Below are positions 54,873-63,171 of a stretch of DNA of 64,000 bases, in pieces. The stretch covers positions 124,001 through 188,000 of the forward strand of contig NZ_JAKKOQ010000006.1 of assembly GCF_021738965.1 (NCBI RefSeq). The letters run 5' to 3'. Position 1 is the stretch's first letter; each line of letters begins with the position of its first letter. The stretch is from Gordonia zhenghanii (GTDB lineage Bacteria > Actinomycetota > Actinomycetes > Mycobacteriales > Mycobacteriaceae). A program made the position numbers and the translations under genes. Below the pieces are notes generated by a model. That model had not been told where the DNA came from. It saw nothing but the letters and a program-made list of their open reading frames with translations, and ran no database searches.

Positions 54873-55913
54873 ATGGCGGTCCCGTACATCGACGGAGTCC
54901 TCACTCCGACCCAGGTCCGGGCGACGGGGCAGTCGATCGCCGGGATGCAGGAGCCGTCCGGCGCCCTGCCGTGGTTCCCCGGCGGCAAGACCGATCCGTG
55001 GGATCACATCGAATCGGCGATGGCGCTGTCGGCCTGCGGATTGCGGCGGGAGGCCGAAGCCGCCTACGCGTGGTCGCGTCGGACTCAACGGGCGGACGGG
55101 TCGTGGCCCATCGAGTTGCGGGCGGGCCGGGTCGTCGATCCCGGCGTCGACAGCAACTTCTGCGCGTACATCGCGGTCGGCGTCTGGCACCACTTCCTAG
55201 TGTTCGACGACGCGGGGTTCCTGCGTCGGATGTGGCCGACCGTTCGGGCCGCGATCGACCGGACGCTCGCGTTCGTGCGCGACGACGGAGCCTTCCGCTG
55301 GGCCGCCGACCACGAGAGCGGTGCAATGTTCCCGAACGCTCTCATCACCGGTAACGCCAGCATCTTCTCGGCGTTGGACTGTGCGGTGCGAATCGCCGAG
55401 ATCCTCGACGAGCCGAGGCAGTCGTGGGAGAGGGCACGACGTCGTCTCGGTGACGTGTTCGCGCGGTGGACCGGCGATCGGGGCGTTCTCGACCCGGTGT
55501 CGCAGCATTCGATGGATTGGTACTACCCGGTCCTCGGCGGTGCGGTACGGGGCGACGCGGGACGCGATCTCATCGACGCCCGGTGGTCTGACTTCGTCGT
55601 CGACGGTTTGGGTGCACGCTGCGTCGACGATCATCCGTGGGTGACGGGCGCGGAGACGTGCGAACTCGCCATGGCCTGCGAAGCCGTCGGCGACGCCGAC
55701 GTCGCCACCGAACTCGTGCAGTCGATCCAGCATCTGCGCGAGGACGACGGTTCGTACTGGACCGGGCTGGTCTTCTCCGACGGAAAACGCTGGCCGGTGG
55801 AGCTCAGTTGTTGGACGGCCGCGGCTGTCGTCCTCGCGGCCGATGCGATCAGCCGGGCGACGCCGGGAAGCGGGATCTTCCGCGACGTCGCCGCCAGTCG
55901 CGTGGTCGGCTAA
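54873..55913 (+). CDS. Terpenoid-cyclase/prenyltransferase alpha-barrel protein
   Basis: A 346-residue soluble protein with repeating helical units of the alpha6/alpha6 type, each with DG(S/x)W-like signatures (DGSWPIELRAG, DDGSYWTGLVFSDG, HSMDWYYPVLGGA). Databases name such proteins prenyltransferases or squalene-cyclase-like, but no DxDD cyclase motif is visible, and no isoprenoid diphosphate motif either. It could bind a glycolipid or act as a carbohydrate-active enzyme. It begins two bases after the methyltransferase stop and belongs to the same transcript. Confidence 0.75.
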   Translation: MAVPYIDGVLTPTQVRATGQSIAGMQEPSGALPWFPGGKTDPWDHIESAMALSACGLRREAEAAYAWSRRTQRADGSWPIELRAGRVVDPGVDSNFCAYIAVGVWHHFLVFDDAGFLRRMWPTVRAAIDRTLAFVRDDGAFRWAADHESGAMFPNALITGNASIFSALDCAVRIAEILDEPRQSWERARRRLGDVFARWTGDRGVLDPVSQHSMDWYYPVLGGAVRGDAGRDLIDARWSDFVVDGLGARCVDDHPWVTGAETCELAMACEAVGDADVATELVQSIQHLREDDGSYWTGLVFSDGKRWPVELSCWTAAAVVLAADAISRATPGSGIFRDVAASRVVG

Positions 55914-56566
55914 CTGCGGATCAGCACGCGCAACGAGCCGTGCACCTCGGCCTCGGTGAACTGGCCGGAGTCGATTGCCTGGCAATAGATCTCGTAGGGT
56001 GGCCGTCCGCCGTCCGCAGGGTCGGGGAAGACGTCGTGGATCAGCAGCGCGCCGCCGGGACGCACCCACTGGGCCCATCCGTCGTAGTCGTTCTGGGCGG
56101 CCTCCATCGAATGCCCGCCGTCGATGAACACGAAGTCCGCGGGCCGACCCCATACGCGGGCGGCGGCCGTCGACGGTGCGAGCAGCCCGAGGACGGTCTC
56201 CTCGAGCCTCGCGTCGAACATGGTCCGGCGGAATCGTGCCGCAGTGTCCAAGATGCCTGCGTGCTCGTCGACGAGGGCCGTGTCGTGGTACTCCCAGCCC
56301 GGCTGGTGCTCTTCGGAACCGCGGTGATGGTCGACGGTCACGATGAGCGCGCCGTGGCGCTGTGCAGCGTCACCGAGGTAGACAGTCGACTTCCCGCAAT
56401 AGGTGCCTATCTCGACGCCGATTCCGACGGAATCAGGCTGGGACAGAAAACGATCCGCGACGCCGTGCAAGGCGTCGGCCTCGTCGGCCGGCATGAAGCC
56501 GGGTGTGTCGTCGGCGACCTTGCGGCGGTCGTCGGGCAGCGTGGAACATCCAGTGGGCGAAGACAT
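55910..56566 (-). CDS. Class I SAM-dependent methyltransferase (TylF/CmcI-like)
   Basis: A 218-residue methyltransferase. Motif I is VEIGTYCGKSTVYLG, DVFIDGGH-like residues occur in ADFVFIDGGHSMEAAQNDY and HDVF, close to the CmcI/TylF family that methylates hydroxyls. The ATG is at 56564-56566. Its TAG overlaps the TAA of the alpha-barrel gene by convergent stops, so the two transcripts meet there. Despite the opposite strand it is likely part of the same function. Confidence 0.85.
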   Translation of the reverse strand: MSSPTGCSTLPDDRRKVADDTPGFMPADEADALHGVADRFLSQPDSVGIGVEIGTYCGKSTVYLGDAAQRHGALIVTVDHHRGSEEHQPGWEYHDTALVDEHAGILDTAARFRRTMFDARLEETVLGLLAPSTAAARVWGRPADFVFIDGGHSMEAAQNDYDGWAQWVRPGGALLIHDVFPDPADGGRPPYEIYCQAIDSGQFTEAEVHGSLRVLIRS

Positions 56567-56611
56567 GACTCGATCGTACGGGTGGTGTGTATTACAGCTA
56601 CGGTGAAACCC

Positions 56612-57583
56612 ATGAAGGCTCAGATGATCGTCAGCGAGACCGGCCCCGACGGACTCGAACTCCAAGAAGTCGCAGCCCCGGAGGCGCAGGACGGCCAGTA
56701 TCTGGTCGACGTCCGTTCGTGCGGTGTGTGCTTCCCTGACCTGCTCATGTCTCAGGGCAAATATCAGATCCGTCCGCCGGTCCCGTACGTCCCGGGCACC
56801 GAGGTGGCCGGTGTCGTCGCGCAGGCTCCGGACGGTGGGGCGTACGCCGTGGGCGATCGTGTCCTCGTGACCTCGCTGATCGGCGGGTTCGGTGAGCGCG
56901 TCGCCGCGGCCGAGAGGCAGATCGTGCCGATGCCCGGCGAGTTGACGTTCGACGAGGGCGCGGCGATGGGCATCAACTTCCAGACGGCGCTGTTCGCACT
57001 GAAGGTCAGGGCCCAGACAGCTCCTGGCGAGGTCGTCGCCGTCCTCGGCTCGGCGGGCGGAGTGGGCGTCGCGTCGATCCTCGTCGCGAAGGCCATGGGC
57101 GCCAAGGTGATCGCCGTGGTGCACCGCACCGGCCAAGAGGAGATGCTGCGCGGTCTCGGAGCCGACGAGGTCGTGCAGTTGACCGACGGATGGAAGGACA
57201 AGGTCCTCGAACTGTCCGACGGCGGCGTCGACGTGCTGATCGACCCCGTCGGCGGCGACGTCTTCGACGAGGCGTTGCGCACCGTCGGCGCAGACGGCCG
57301 GTACGTCGTGATCGGCTTCGCGGCCGGTGGGATCCCGACGGTCAAACTCAATCGCGTCCTGTTCCGGAACATCTCGATCGTCGGCGCGGCGTGGGGCGAG
57401 TACATCACCAAGAAGGACCCCGGACTGCCCGCGCTGCTGCACGACGAACTCACCGAGATGATCGCTGCCGGGATGCGTCCGCCGGTGTCGCACACCTACG
57501 AACTCGACCAGCTCCCGACGGCGCTGGACGATCTCGCCAACGGTCGGATCAAGGGCAAGGCCGTCGTCCACGTCTCGGAGTAG
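56612..57583 (+). CDS. Zinc-free quinone oxidoreductase (NADPH:quinone reductase-like, MDR family)
   Basis: A 323-residue medium-chain reductase with an N-terminal GroES-like domain (RSCGVCFPDLLMSQGKYQI, PVPYVPGTEVAGVV) and a Rossmann domain with VLGSAGGVGVASILVAKAMGAKVIA. The catalytic-zinc ligands of alcohol dehydrogenases are missing, as in the QOR family. ATG 56612 follows a divergent promoter shared with the methyltransferase. It reduces quinones or enones with NADPH. Confidence 0.92.
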   Translation: MKAQMIVSETGPDGLELQEVAAPEAQDGQYLVDVRSCGVCFPDLLMSQGKYQIRPPVPYVPGTEVAGVVAQAPDGGAYAVGDRVLVTSLIGGFGERVAAAERQIVPMPGELTFDEGAAMGINFQTALFALKVRAQTAPGEVVAVLGSAGGVGVASILVAKAMGAKVIAVVHRTGQEEMLRGLGADEVVQLTDGWKDKVLELSDGGVDVLIDPVGGDVFDEALRTVGADGRYVVIGFAAGGIPTVKLNRVLFRNISIVGAAWGEYITKKDPGLPALLHDELTEMIAAGMRPPVSHTYELDQLPTALDDLANGRIKGKAVVHVSE

Positions 57584-57627
57584 TTCTCCTCACGCAGTGG
57601 ATCGCGACTCCCGCGACGCTCGGTGTG

Positions 57628-57656
57628 TCCCGCTACTGGAGTGTCCAATAGCGGGG
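57628..57656. terminator. Bidirectional hairpin between convergent genes
   Basis: TCCCGCTACTGGA and TCCAATAGCGGGG pair with a single mismatch and one G-U across a three-base loop. It lies between the quinone reductase and the LLM monooxygenase stops, with no T-run. Confidence 0.65.
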
Positions 57657-57682
57657 ACCGCTGACCGTCGCGGGAAGCGTTT

Positions 57683-58699
57683 CTAGCCGTCGATTCGTCG
57701 GACTTCGCGAGCGAGACCGGCGAGCAAGTCCGGGTCCGCACGGTAGGGGGTGTTGAAGCCGAGGCGGTCGACCGATGGTCCGTACCGTCGCAGGATCTCG
57801 GCCGCGCCCTCGGCGGGATCGTCCACCGTCACTGCGACGGCGTCGACGAGGTCGTCGGGCACGAGCCGGGCGATCGCCTGCCAGTCGCCGTCCCTGGTGA
57901 GCTCGCGGAGCTGCGGTTGAAGATCGCCGAACCCGACCGAGTCGAGGACCCGGCGGTAGGCGGGCGTCGAACCGTAGAAGCCGATCTGGGCCCGGACGGC
58001 GGCCCGCGCGGCGGAACGCTCGGTGTCGTCGCGTCCGACGATCACCATCGCCGAATGGTGCACGGCGGGACGTGGGCGGCCTGCGGCGCCGTCGTCGAGC
58101 GCGACGAGCGTCGTGTCGCGCAGGAACTCCGGAGTGGCCAGCGGATGGGACAGGAATCCGTCGGCGACCTCGCCTGCGACTCGGGTCATGCGCGGCCCGA
58201 CACCGGCGAGCCACACCGGCGGAGGACCGAAACCGTCGACGTCGCCTGCCTCCGGTCGGAACAGCGGCGGCATGAGCGTCTGGGTGTAGAACTCGCCGCG
58301 GTGGTCGAGGCGTCCGCCGGTGAGCCAACTGTCCCAGATCGCTCGGACCGCGGTCACCAGGTCGCGCATCCGGTCGGCCGGACGACTCCACGGCATCGAA
58401 TAGCGTCGTTCGATGTGCGGCCTGATCTGGGTGCCGAGCCCCAGCACGAACCGCCCGCGCGAATACGCCTGCAGGTCCCAGCCCATGGTCGCCAACAGCA
58501 AAGGGTTCCGCCCGAACGCGACGGCGATCGACGTGCCGAGAGTGAGGGTCTCGGTGTGCTCGGCGGCGAGGAGCAACGGTAGGAACGGGTCGTGCGCGCC
58601 CTCGAAGGTCCACACCCCGTCGTACCCGGACTCCTCAGCGGCGGCTGCGCGGGCAGGCATCTCGTCGAGCGGACAGGTGAGCGTGGTGTCGACGAGCAT
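57683..58699 (-). CDS. LLM-class F420-dependent oxidoreductase (TIGR03617-like)
   Basis: A 338-residue luciferase-like monooxygenase fold protein. Marks are TLGTSIAVAFGRNPLLLA and SRGRFVLGLGTQIRPHIERRY, which bind the deazaflavin/flavin, and PPVWLAGVGPRMTRVAGEVADGFL. The family in actinobacteria uses coenzyme F420. The substrate is unknown. It lies on the minus strand, six bases after the amidohydrolase gene upstream, so the two form an operon. Confidence 0.9.
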   Translation of the reverse strand: MLVDTTLTCPLDEMPARAAAAEESGYDGVWTFEGAHDPFLPLLLAAEHTETLTLGTSIAVAFGRNPLLLATMGWDLQAYSRGRFVLGLGTQIRPHIERRYSMPWSRPADRMRDLVTAVRAIWDSWLTGGRLDHRGEFYTQTLMPPLFRPEAGDVDGFGPPPVWLAGVGPRMTRVAGEVADGFLSHPLATPEFLRDTTLVALDDGAAGRPRPAVHHSAMVIVGRDDTERSAARAAVRAQIGFYGSTPAYRRVLDSVGFGDLQPQLRELTRDGDWQAIARLVPDDLVDAVAVTVDDPAEGAAEILRRYGPSVDRLGFNTPYRADPDLLAGLAREVRRIDG

Positions 58700-58705
58700 G
58701 CGCGG

Positions 58706-59614
58706 TTATCCGATCTCGAACAGGCTGGCGGCGTTGTCGTGGAGGACCCGGCGCGACCAGTCGTCGCCGAAGTCGAGGCGGAGCACCGCGTCGATGGCGT
58801 GCGCGTACCCGTACGGGATGTTCGGGAAGTCGCTGCCGAACAGGATCTTGTCGCCGAGGTCGGACACGCGAGGCAGGAGATCGCGCGGGTACGGGGCGTT
58901 CTGCTCGGAGAAGTCGGTGAACGACATAGTCGTGTCGAGGCGGATGTTCTCGAATCTCTCGGCCAGAGAGAGGAATTCGGCATGCTCGGGCGTCCCCATA
59001 TGGGCGACGATCAACGGCAGCGTCGGAAATCGGGACATCAGGGTCTCGATCGGCTCCGGCCCGGTGAACGTGCCCGAGGCAGGCCCGGAGCCGCAGTGGA
59101 TCACCACGGGCGTCTGCGCGTCGTCGATCGCGCCCCAGACGTCGTCGAGCAGCGGATCGATCGGCGAGTACTCGCCGACCTGCACATGCGACTTGAAGAC
59201 CCGGGTCCCGGCGTCGATCGCCGTCCGCACGTAGTCGCCCGCCCCGGGCTCGGGGTAGAAGGTCGACGTGTGGAGGCAGTCGGGGTGTCCGGCTGCGAAG
59301 TCGGCGGCCCACGAGTTGAGCCACTGCGCCATCCCCGGCTTGTGTGGGTAGAGCATCGATGAATAGGCGAGCACGCCGAAGTTGCGGAGCGTGTCGACCC
59401 GGGTGTCTTCTTCGGCGCGATAGGTGATCGGCCATTCACGGCCGATCATCGGTCCCGCCGAGTCGAAATACGCCCACACCTTGTCGAGGACGCGCCCCGG
59501 CATGAAATGCGTGTGCACGTCGATGATTCCGGGGAGTCCCAGGTGCTCCCAGCGTTCACGGACGGCATTCGCCTCGGCCGCCGAGAACGGCTGCACATCG
59601 TGGTCGTCGCACAT
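58706..59614 (-). CDS. Amidohydrolase family protein (decarboxylase-like)
   Basis: A 302-residue TIM-barrel amidohydrolase-2 protein with the metal motif IIDVHTHFMPG (His34, His36), HCGSG and AHMGTPEHAEFL histidines, and LFGSDFPNIPYG with the catalytic aspartate. The family includes ACMSD-type decarboxylases of aromatic catabolism. It is the first gene of the LLM oxidoreductase transcript. Confidence 0.88.
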   Translation of the reverse strand: MCDDHDVQPFSAAEANAVRERWEHLGLPGIIDVHTHFMPGRVLDKVWAYFDSAGPMIGREWPITYRAEEDTRVDTLRNFGVLAYSSMLYPHKPGMAQWLNSWAADFAAGHPDCLHTSTFYPEPGAGDYVRTAIDAGTRVFKSHVQVGEYSPIDPLLDDVWGAIDDAQTPVVIHCGSGPASGTFTGPEPIETLMSRFPTLPLIVAHMGTPEHAEFLSLAERFENIRLDTTMSFTDFSEQNAPYPRDLLPRVSDLGDKILFGSDFPNIPYGYAHAIDAVLRLDFGDDWSRRVLHDNAASLFEIG

Positions 59615-59647
59615 GGCTCCGACGCTACCGTCGCGCCCTCGAGTACA

Positions 59648-60304
59648 TCACTCTGACTCGGAGATGGCGGCCAGCAACTCGTCGTGCCCGGGAAAATCCT
59701 TGGGGCGGATCATGATCGCTTGACCTTCGACGGTTGGGCCCTCGTCGTCGCGGACTTCGGCGTGAATGAACACCTTGCGGCCCTGCGCCTCGGTGACCTC
59801 GGCGTGCAGCGAGACCGGCCCGAGCTTTGTCGGACGAAGGTAACGCATGGTCAGAGTGCCGGTGAAGTGAGGAATCGAGCTGAGATCGCTCGCGCACTCG
59901 CCGACGAGTTGGTCCAGGAGCAGGGCGAGAACACCGCCGTGCACGTGTCCGCCCGGCCCTTCGTAGGCGGCGCCGAGCGTCACCTCGGCGGTCATGGCGC
60001 CGTCGACGCTGGCCGTGCGAAGCGGCGGCGCAATCGCGTTGCGGGCGCCCATTGCGGCATTGCCCCACGGCATCCCGACGAGGTCACGGGTGAACGGGAC
60101 GCCGAAGGCTCCGGGTTTCTGGTCGGAGCGAAGGCGAGCGACGATCGCCTCGATCTCGCGTCGCGCTTGGTCGAGCGAATCGTCGTCGGCGTTGGTCCGT
60201 ATGACGGCGTCGATGAGGTCGCGAACCGAGTCGGTCAACGGCTCGACCACGCTGATGCGCCGCTCGACCTCTTCGGGGCTGACGTCCTCGAATCGAAAGT
60301 CCAT
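59648..60304 (-). CDS. PaaI-type hotdog thioesterase
   Basis: A 218-residue protein with an N-terminal helical extension (about 1-70) and a hotdog domain. The conserved HVHGGVLALLLDQLVG helix holds the catalytic Asp/His region of acyl-CoA thioesterases, followed by RYLRPTKLGPVSLHAEV. It sits immediately upstream of the amidohydrolase gene on the same strand (33 bp). Divergent to the TetR operon across a KstR-like site. Confidence 0.88.
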   Translation of the reverse strand: MDFRFEDVSPEEVERRISVVEPLTDSVRDLIDAVIRTNADDDSLDQARREIEAIVARLRSDQKPGAFGVPFTRDLVGMPWGNAAMGARNAIAPPLRTASVDGAMTAEVTLGAAYEGPGGHVHGGVLALLLDQLVGECASDLSSIPHFTGTLTMRYLRPTKLGPVSLHAEVTEAQGRKVFIHAEVRDDEGPTVEGQAIMIRPKDFPGHDELLAAISESE

Positions 60305-60389
60305 AATTCACCTCGGGGTCGGTGGAACCTCGATCGTGAGGTGCCGGAAGATGAGGGTCAAGAGCGGATTGCAGTACCGCCCCACAGGT

Positions 60390-60403
60390 AGAACGTATTC
60401 CAT
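60390..60403. promoter_or_regulatory. KstR-like operator (one mismatch) in the thioesterase/TetR divergent region
   Basis: TAGAACGTATTCCA fits TnnAACnnGTTnnA except G to A at position 9. It lies 86 bp upstream of the thioesterase start and 81 bp upstream of the TetR start, so it could affect both. Confidence 0.45.
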
Positions 60404-60483
60404 TTCACGTCTGAACCACTAGCCGGATTCCATTCTGGACAGGTGTCTGGACTTTGTTTCGATGCGCGGGTACGGTCATTCCC

Positions 60484-61068
60484 ATGTCCACTTCCTTGGA
60501 AACCGAATCCACTCGTCGGCGGCTCACTCCGCAACAGGCGGAGAAGATCACGAGGATGACCGACGCGGCCGTCGAGATCGTGTTGGCGGACGGATTCGAC
60601 AAGCTGTCGGTGCGGGACGTCGCGAAGCGGGCCGGTGTCGCGCCGGCGACGGCATACACCTATTTCAGCTCCAAAGGTCACCTCGTCGCCGAGGTGTTCT
60701 GGCGGCGACTCGCCGTCGGGGTCCCCGAACCGGATCCGGCGTCACCGGTGTTCGAGCGCGTCGCGCAGGTCCTGCGCGGAGTGTCGATGGTCGTCGCGGG
60801 GGAGGGACAACTCGGCGGCGCGGTCACCGTCGCGCTTCTGTCCGACGATCCGGAGTCGCAGCATCTGCGGCTGAGGATCGGTGGCTTCATTCACGACCGA
60901 CTGTCGGCTGCTGTCGCCGACGACGTCGACGACCCTCAGGGGCTCGTCGACGCGCTCCAGATGCTCTATGCGGGTGGTTTGGTCACCGCGGGCATGGGGC
61001 ATCTCAGCTACGAAGCGACCTCCGAGCGGCTCGTCGCAGCCGCCGCACTACTGATGGGACACGCATGA
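60484..61068 (+). CDS. TetR-family transcriptional regulator
   Basis: A 194-residue repressor with an N-terminal helix-turn-helix (AVEIVLADGFDKLSVRDVAKRAGVAPATAYTYFSS, split here: helix 2-3 about residues 34-60) and a variable ligand-binding part. It heads the cytochrome P450 operon and matches the place of Rv0767c in M. tuberculosis upstream of cyp123. ATG 60484 is preferred; an in-frame GTG-type start 30 bases earlier would lengthen the tail. It probably autoregulates this operon; its ligand is unknown. Confidence 0.9.
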   Translation: MSTSLETESTRRRLTPQQAEKITRMTDAAVEIVLADGFDKLSVRDVAKRAGVAPATAYTYFSSKGHLVAEVFWRRLAVGVPEPDPASPVFERVAQVLRGVSMVVAGEGQLGGAVTVALLSDDPESQHLRLRIGGFIHDRLSAAVADDVDDPQGLVDALQMLYAGGLVTAGMGHLSYEATSERLVAAAALLMGHA

Positions 61069-62315
61069 CTGTCGCCGATTCTGGTATGCAGCAAAAGATT
61101 CCGTTTGATCCGTACGACTACGACTTTCACGAGGATCCGTATCCGACGTACGCGAGGCTCCGGGCGGAGGCTCCGGTGTACCGCAACACCGAGGGGGACT
61201 TCTGGGCGCTGTCCCGTCACGAAGACGTCACCGAAGCGTTCCGTGACAACGTTCGCCTGTCGAACAGTTGGGGCGTGTCGCTGGACCCGACGGCGTACAA
61301 CAAGAACGCCGAGTATTCGATGAGCTTCCTCGCGATGGACGACCCGCGCCACCTGCGTCTGCGCAAACTCGTCTCGAAAGGCTTCACGCCGCGTCGCGTC
61401 GGTCAGCTCGCACCGCGGATCGCAGAACTGACCGCTCAGCACTGGGACCGGTGCTTGGAGATGGGCGAGTTCGACTTCGTCCACGACTTCGCCGGACTCC
61501 TCCCGATGGATGTGGTGTCCGAGCTCCTCGGCGTCGGAGAGGCCGACCGTGCCCACCTGCGGAAGCAGTCGGACCTGTTGATCCACCGCGAAGAGGGCGT
61601 CACCGACGTCCCGCCCGGAGCGATCAACGCCTACCTCGATCTGCACGGCTTCTACACCTCGCTGCTCGCCGAGCGCCGCAAGAACCCGGGCGACGACCTG
61701 GTGTCGGCATTGACGACCGCAGAACTCGTCGACGGCGGCGAACGCACCGCGTTGAGCGACGAGGAGATCGTCGGCTTCATGATGCTGATGGTCGTGGCCG
61801 GTAACGAGACGACCACCAAGCTGCTCGCGAACTCGATGTTCTGGGGTGGACGAAGCTCCGACCAGATCGCTCCGATCATCGCGGCGGCGACCGACGAGGA
61901 CTCCGCACTCGAAGCCGTCGGTCCGTGGGTGCAGGAGACGCTGCGCTACGACACGTCCACCCAGATGCTGATCCGCCGGGTCGTCGAAGACGTCGAGTAC
62001 GGCGAGTTCACGATCCCGGCGGGCGATCGTGTCCTGCTGTTGATCGGTTCGGCGAATCGCGACGAAGAGATCTTCGGCGACGACGCCGACCGGTTCGTGA
62101 TCGGACGCGACAGCGACCGCACCATCATGAGCTTCGGCCTGGGCACGCACTTCTGCCTCGGAGCACACCTCGCTCGACTGGAGACCGAGATCGGTCTCGC
62201 GCAGATAGCTCGGACCATCAGCTCGTTCGACATCGACTTCGAACGTGCGGCTCGTGTCCACTCGGTGAACGTCCGCGGCTTCGCAGACCTTCCCATGACC
62301 GTGAAGGCCCGGTGA
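61065..62315 (+). CDS. cyp123: Cytochrome P450 (CYP123-like)
   Basis: A 416-residue P450 with the I-helix oxygen-binding AGNETTTK, ExxR in ETLRYD, and heme-binding FGLGTHFCLGAHLA (Cys364). Gene order TetR-P450-SDR-CYP51 equals Rv0767c-cyp123-Rv0765c-cyp51 of M. tuberculosis, which names it. The substrate is unknown, probably a lipid or steroid. ATG 61065 overlaps the TetR stop (ATGA), so it is translationally coupled. Confidence 0.9.
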   Translation: MTVADSGMQQKIPFDPYDYDFHEDPYPTYARLRAEAPVYRNTEGDFWALSRHEDVTEAFRDNVRLSNSWGVSLDPTAYNKNAEYSMSFLAMDDPRHLRLRKLVSKGFTPRRVGQLAPRIAELTAQHWDRCLEMGEFDFVHDFAGLLPMDVVSELLGVGEADRAHLRKQSDLLIHREEGVTDVPPGAINAYLDLHGFYTSLLAERRKNPGDDLVSALTTAELVDGGERTALSDEEIVGFMMLMVVAGNETTTKLLANSMFWGGRSSDQIAPIIAAATDEDSALEAVGPWVQETLRYDTSTQMLIRRVVEDVEYGEFTIPAGDRVLLLIGSANRDEEIFGDDADRFVIGRDSDRTIMSFGLGTHFCLGAHLARLETEIGLAQIARTISSFDIDFERAARVHSVNVRGFADLPMTVKAR

Positions 62316-62321
62316 CTCGCG

Positions 62322-63107
62322 ATGAGATTCCAGCCGCACCCCGACCGCCGTCCCGTCCTCGTCGCAGGCGCATCGTCCGGAATCGGTGAGGCCACCGCTC
62401 GACGACTCGGCGGTCTCGGCTACCCGGTGGCGCTCGGCGCCCGCCGTGTCGACAAGCTCGCCGCACTCGCCGACGAGATCAACGGTGCAGGCGGGGAAGC
62501 GGTCGCGGTGGAACTCGACGTCACGTCGGACGAGTCGGTGTCCTCTGCGGTGAAGTCCGCGCAGGACGTTCTCGGACCGTTGGAGATCGTGGTCTCCGGG
62601 GCGGGTGATCTGCAGATCGGTCGCGCCCACGAGATGGCCGTGGACGAGTGGGCGGCGCAGATCGACGTCCACCTGGTCGGCGCGTACCGCCTGTACCGCG
62701 CAGTGGTCCCCGACATGATCGAGCGCCGTCGCGGCGACTTCGTGTTCATCAGTTCCGACGTCGTCTCGCATCCGCGCCCGTGGTCGTCGGCGTACGTCGC
62801 AGCCAAGTTCGGGGTCGAAGGACTCGTCGCGACCGCCTACATGGAACTCGAGGGCACGGGTGTCCGTACGGGCCTCGTCCGTCCCGGTCAGACGATGACC
62901 GGCATGGGCATGAACCTGGATCAGAAGGCCACTGAGAGCATGCTCGGCGACTGGGTGGAGTTCGGCCTCGCCAGGCACGGGCACTTCCTGGAACCCGACA
63001 ACCTCGCGCACGCGGTCTTGGCGATGGTGACGCTCCCGCCGGGGGCACACATGAAGGCCGTCGACGTCGAAGCCGAAGGCAAACTGACCGCCACGACCTC
63101 GGGTTGA
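62322..63107 (+). CDS. Short-chain dehydrogenase/reductase (Rv0765c-like)
   Basis: A 261-residue Rossmann SDR with cofactor motif GASSGIG (16-22), an SGAGD segment, and the catalytic Ser-Tyr-x3-Lys in ISSDVVSH..SAYVAAK. The alanine-arginine after strand 2 suggests NADPH. It lies seven bases after cyp123 and before cyp51, the same order as Rv0765c. It may oxidise or reduce the product of the P450s. Confidence 0.9.
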   Translation: MRFQPHPDRRPVLVAGASSGIGEATARRLGGLGYPVALGARRVDKLAALADEINGAGGEAVAVELDVTSDESVSSAVKSAQDVLGPLEIVVSGAGDLQIGRAHEMAVDEWAAQIDVHLVGAYRLYRAVVPDMIERRRGDFVFISSDVVSHPRPWSSAYVAAKFGVEGLVATAYMELEGTGVRTGLVRPGQTMTGMGMNLDQKATESMLGDWVEFGLARHGHFLEPDNLAHAVLAMVTLPPGAHMKAVDVEAEGKLTATTSG

Positions 63108-63112
63108 GCCTC

Positions 63113-63140
63113 GCTGCTGATCGAGATCCCCCAAACCCCC
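63113..63140. repeat. Interspersed repeat fragment before cyp51
   Basis: CTGCTGATCGAGATCCCCC resembles the rplK-rplA copy at 13876. It lies in the 64-bp gap between the SDR and cyp51. Confidence 0.5.
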
Positions 63141-63171
63141 GAAAACATCAACAGTCTCAAGGAGAACCGAC

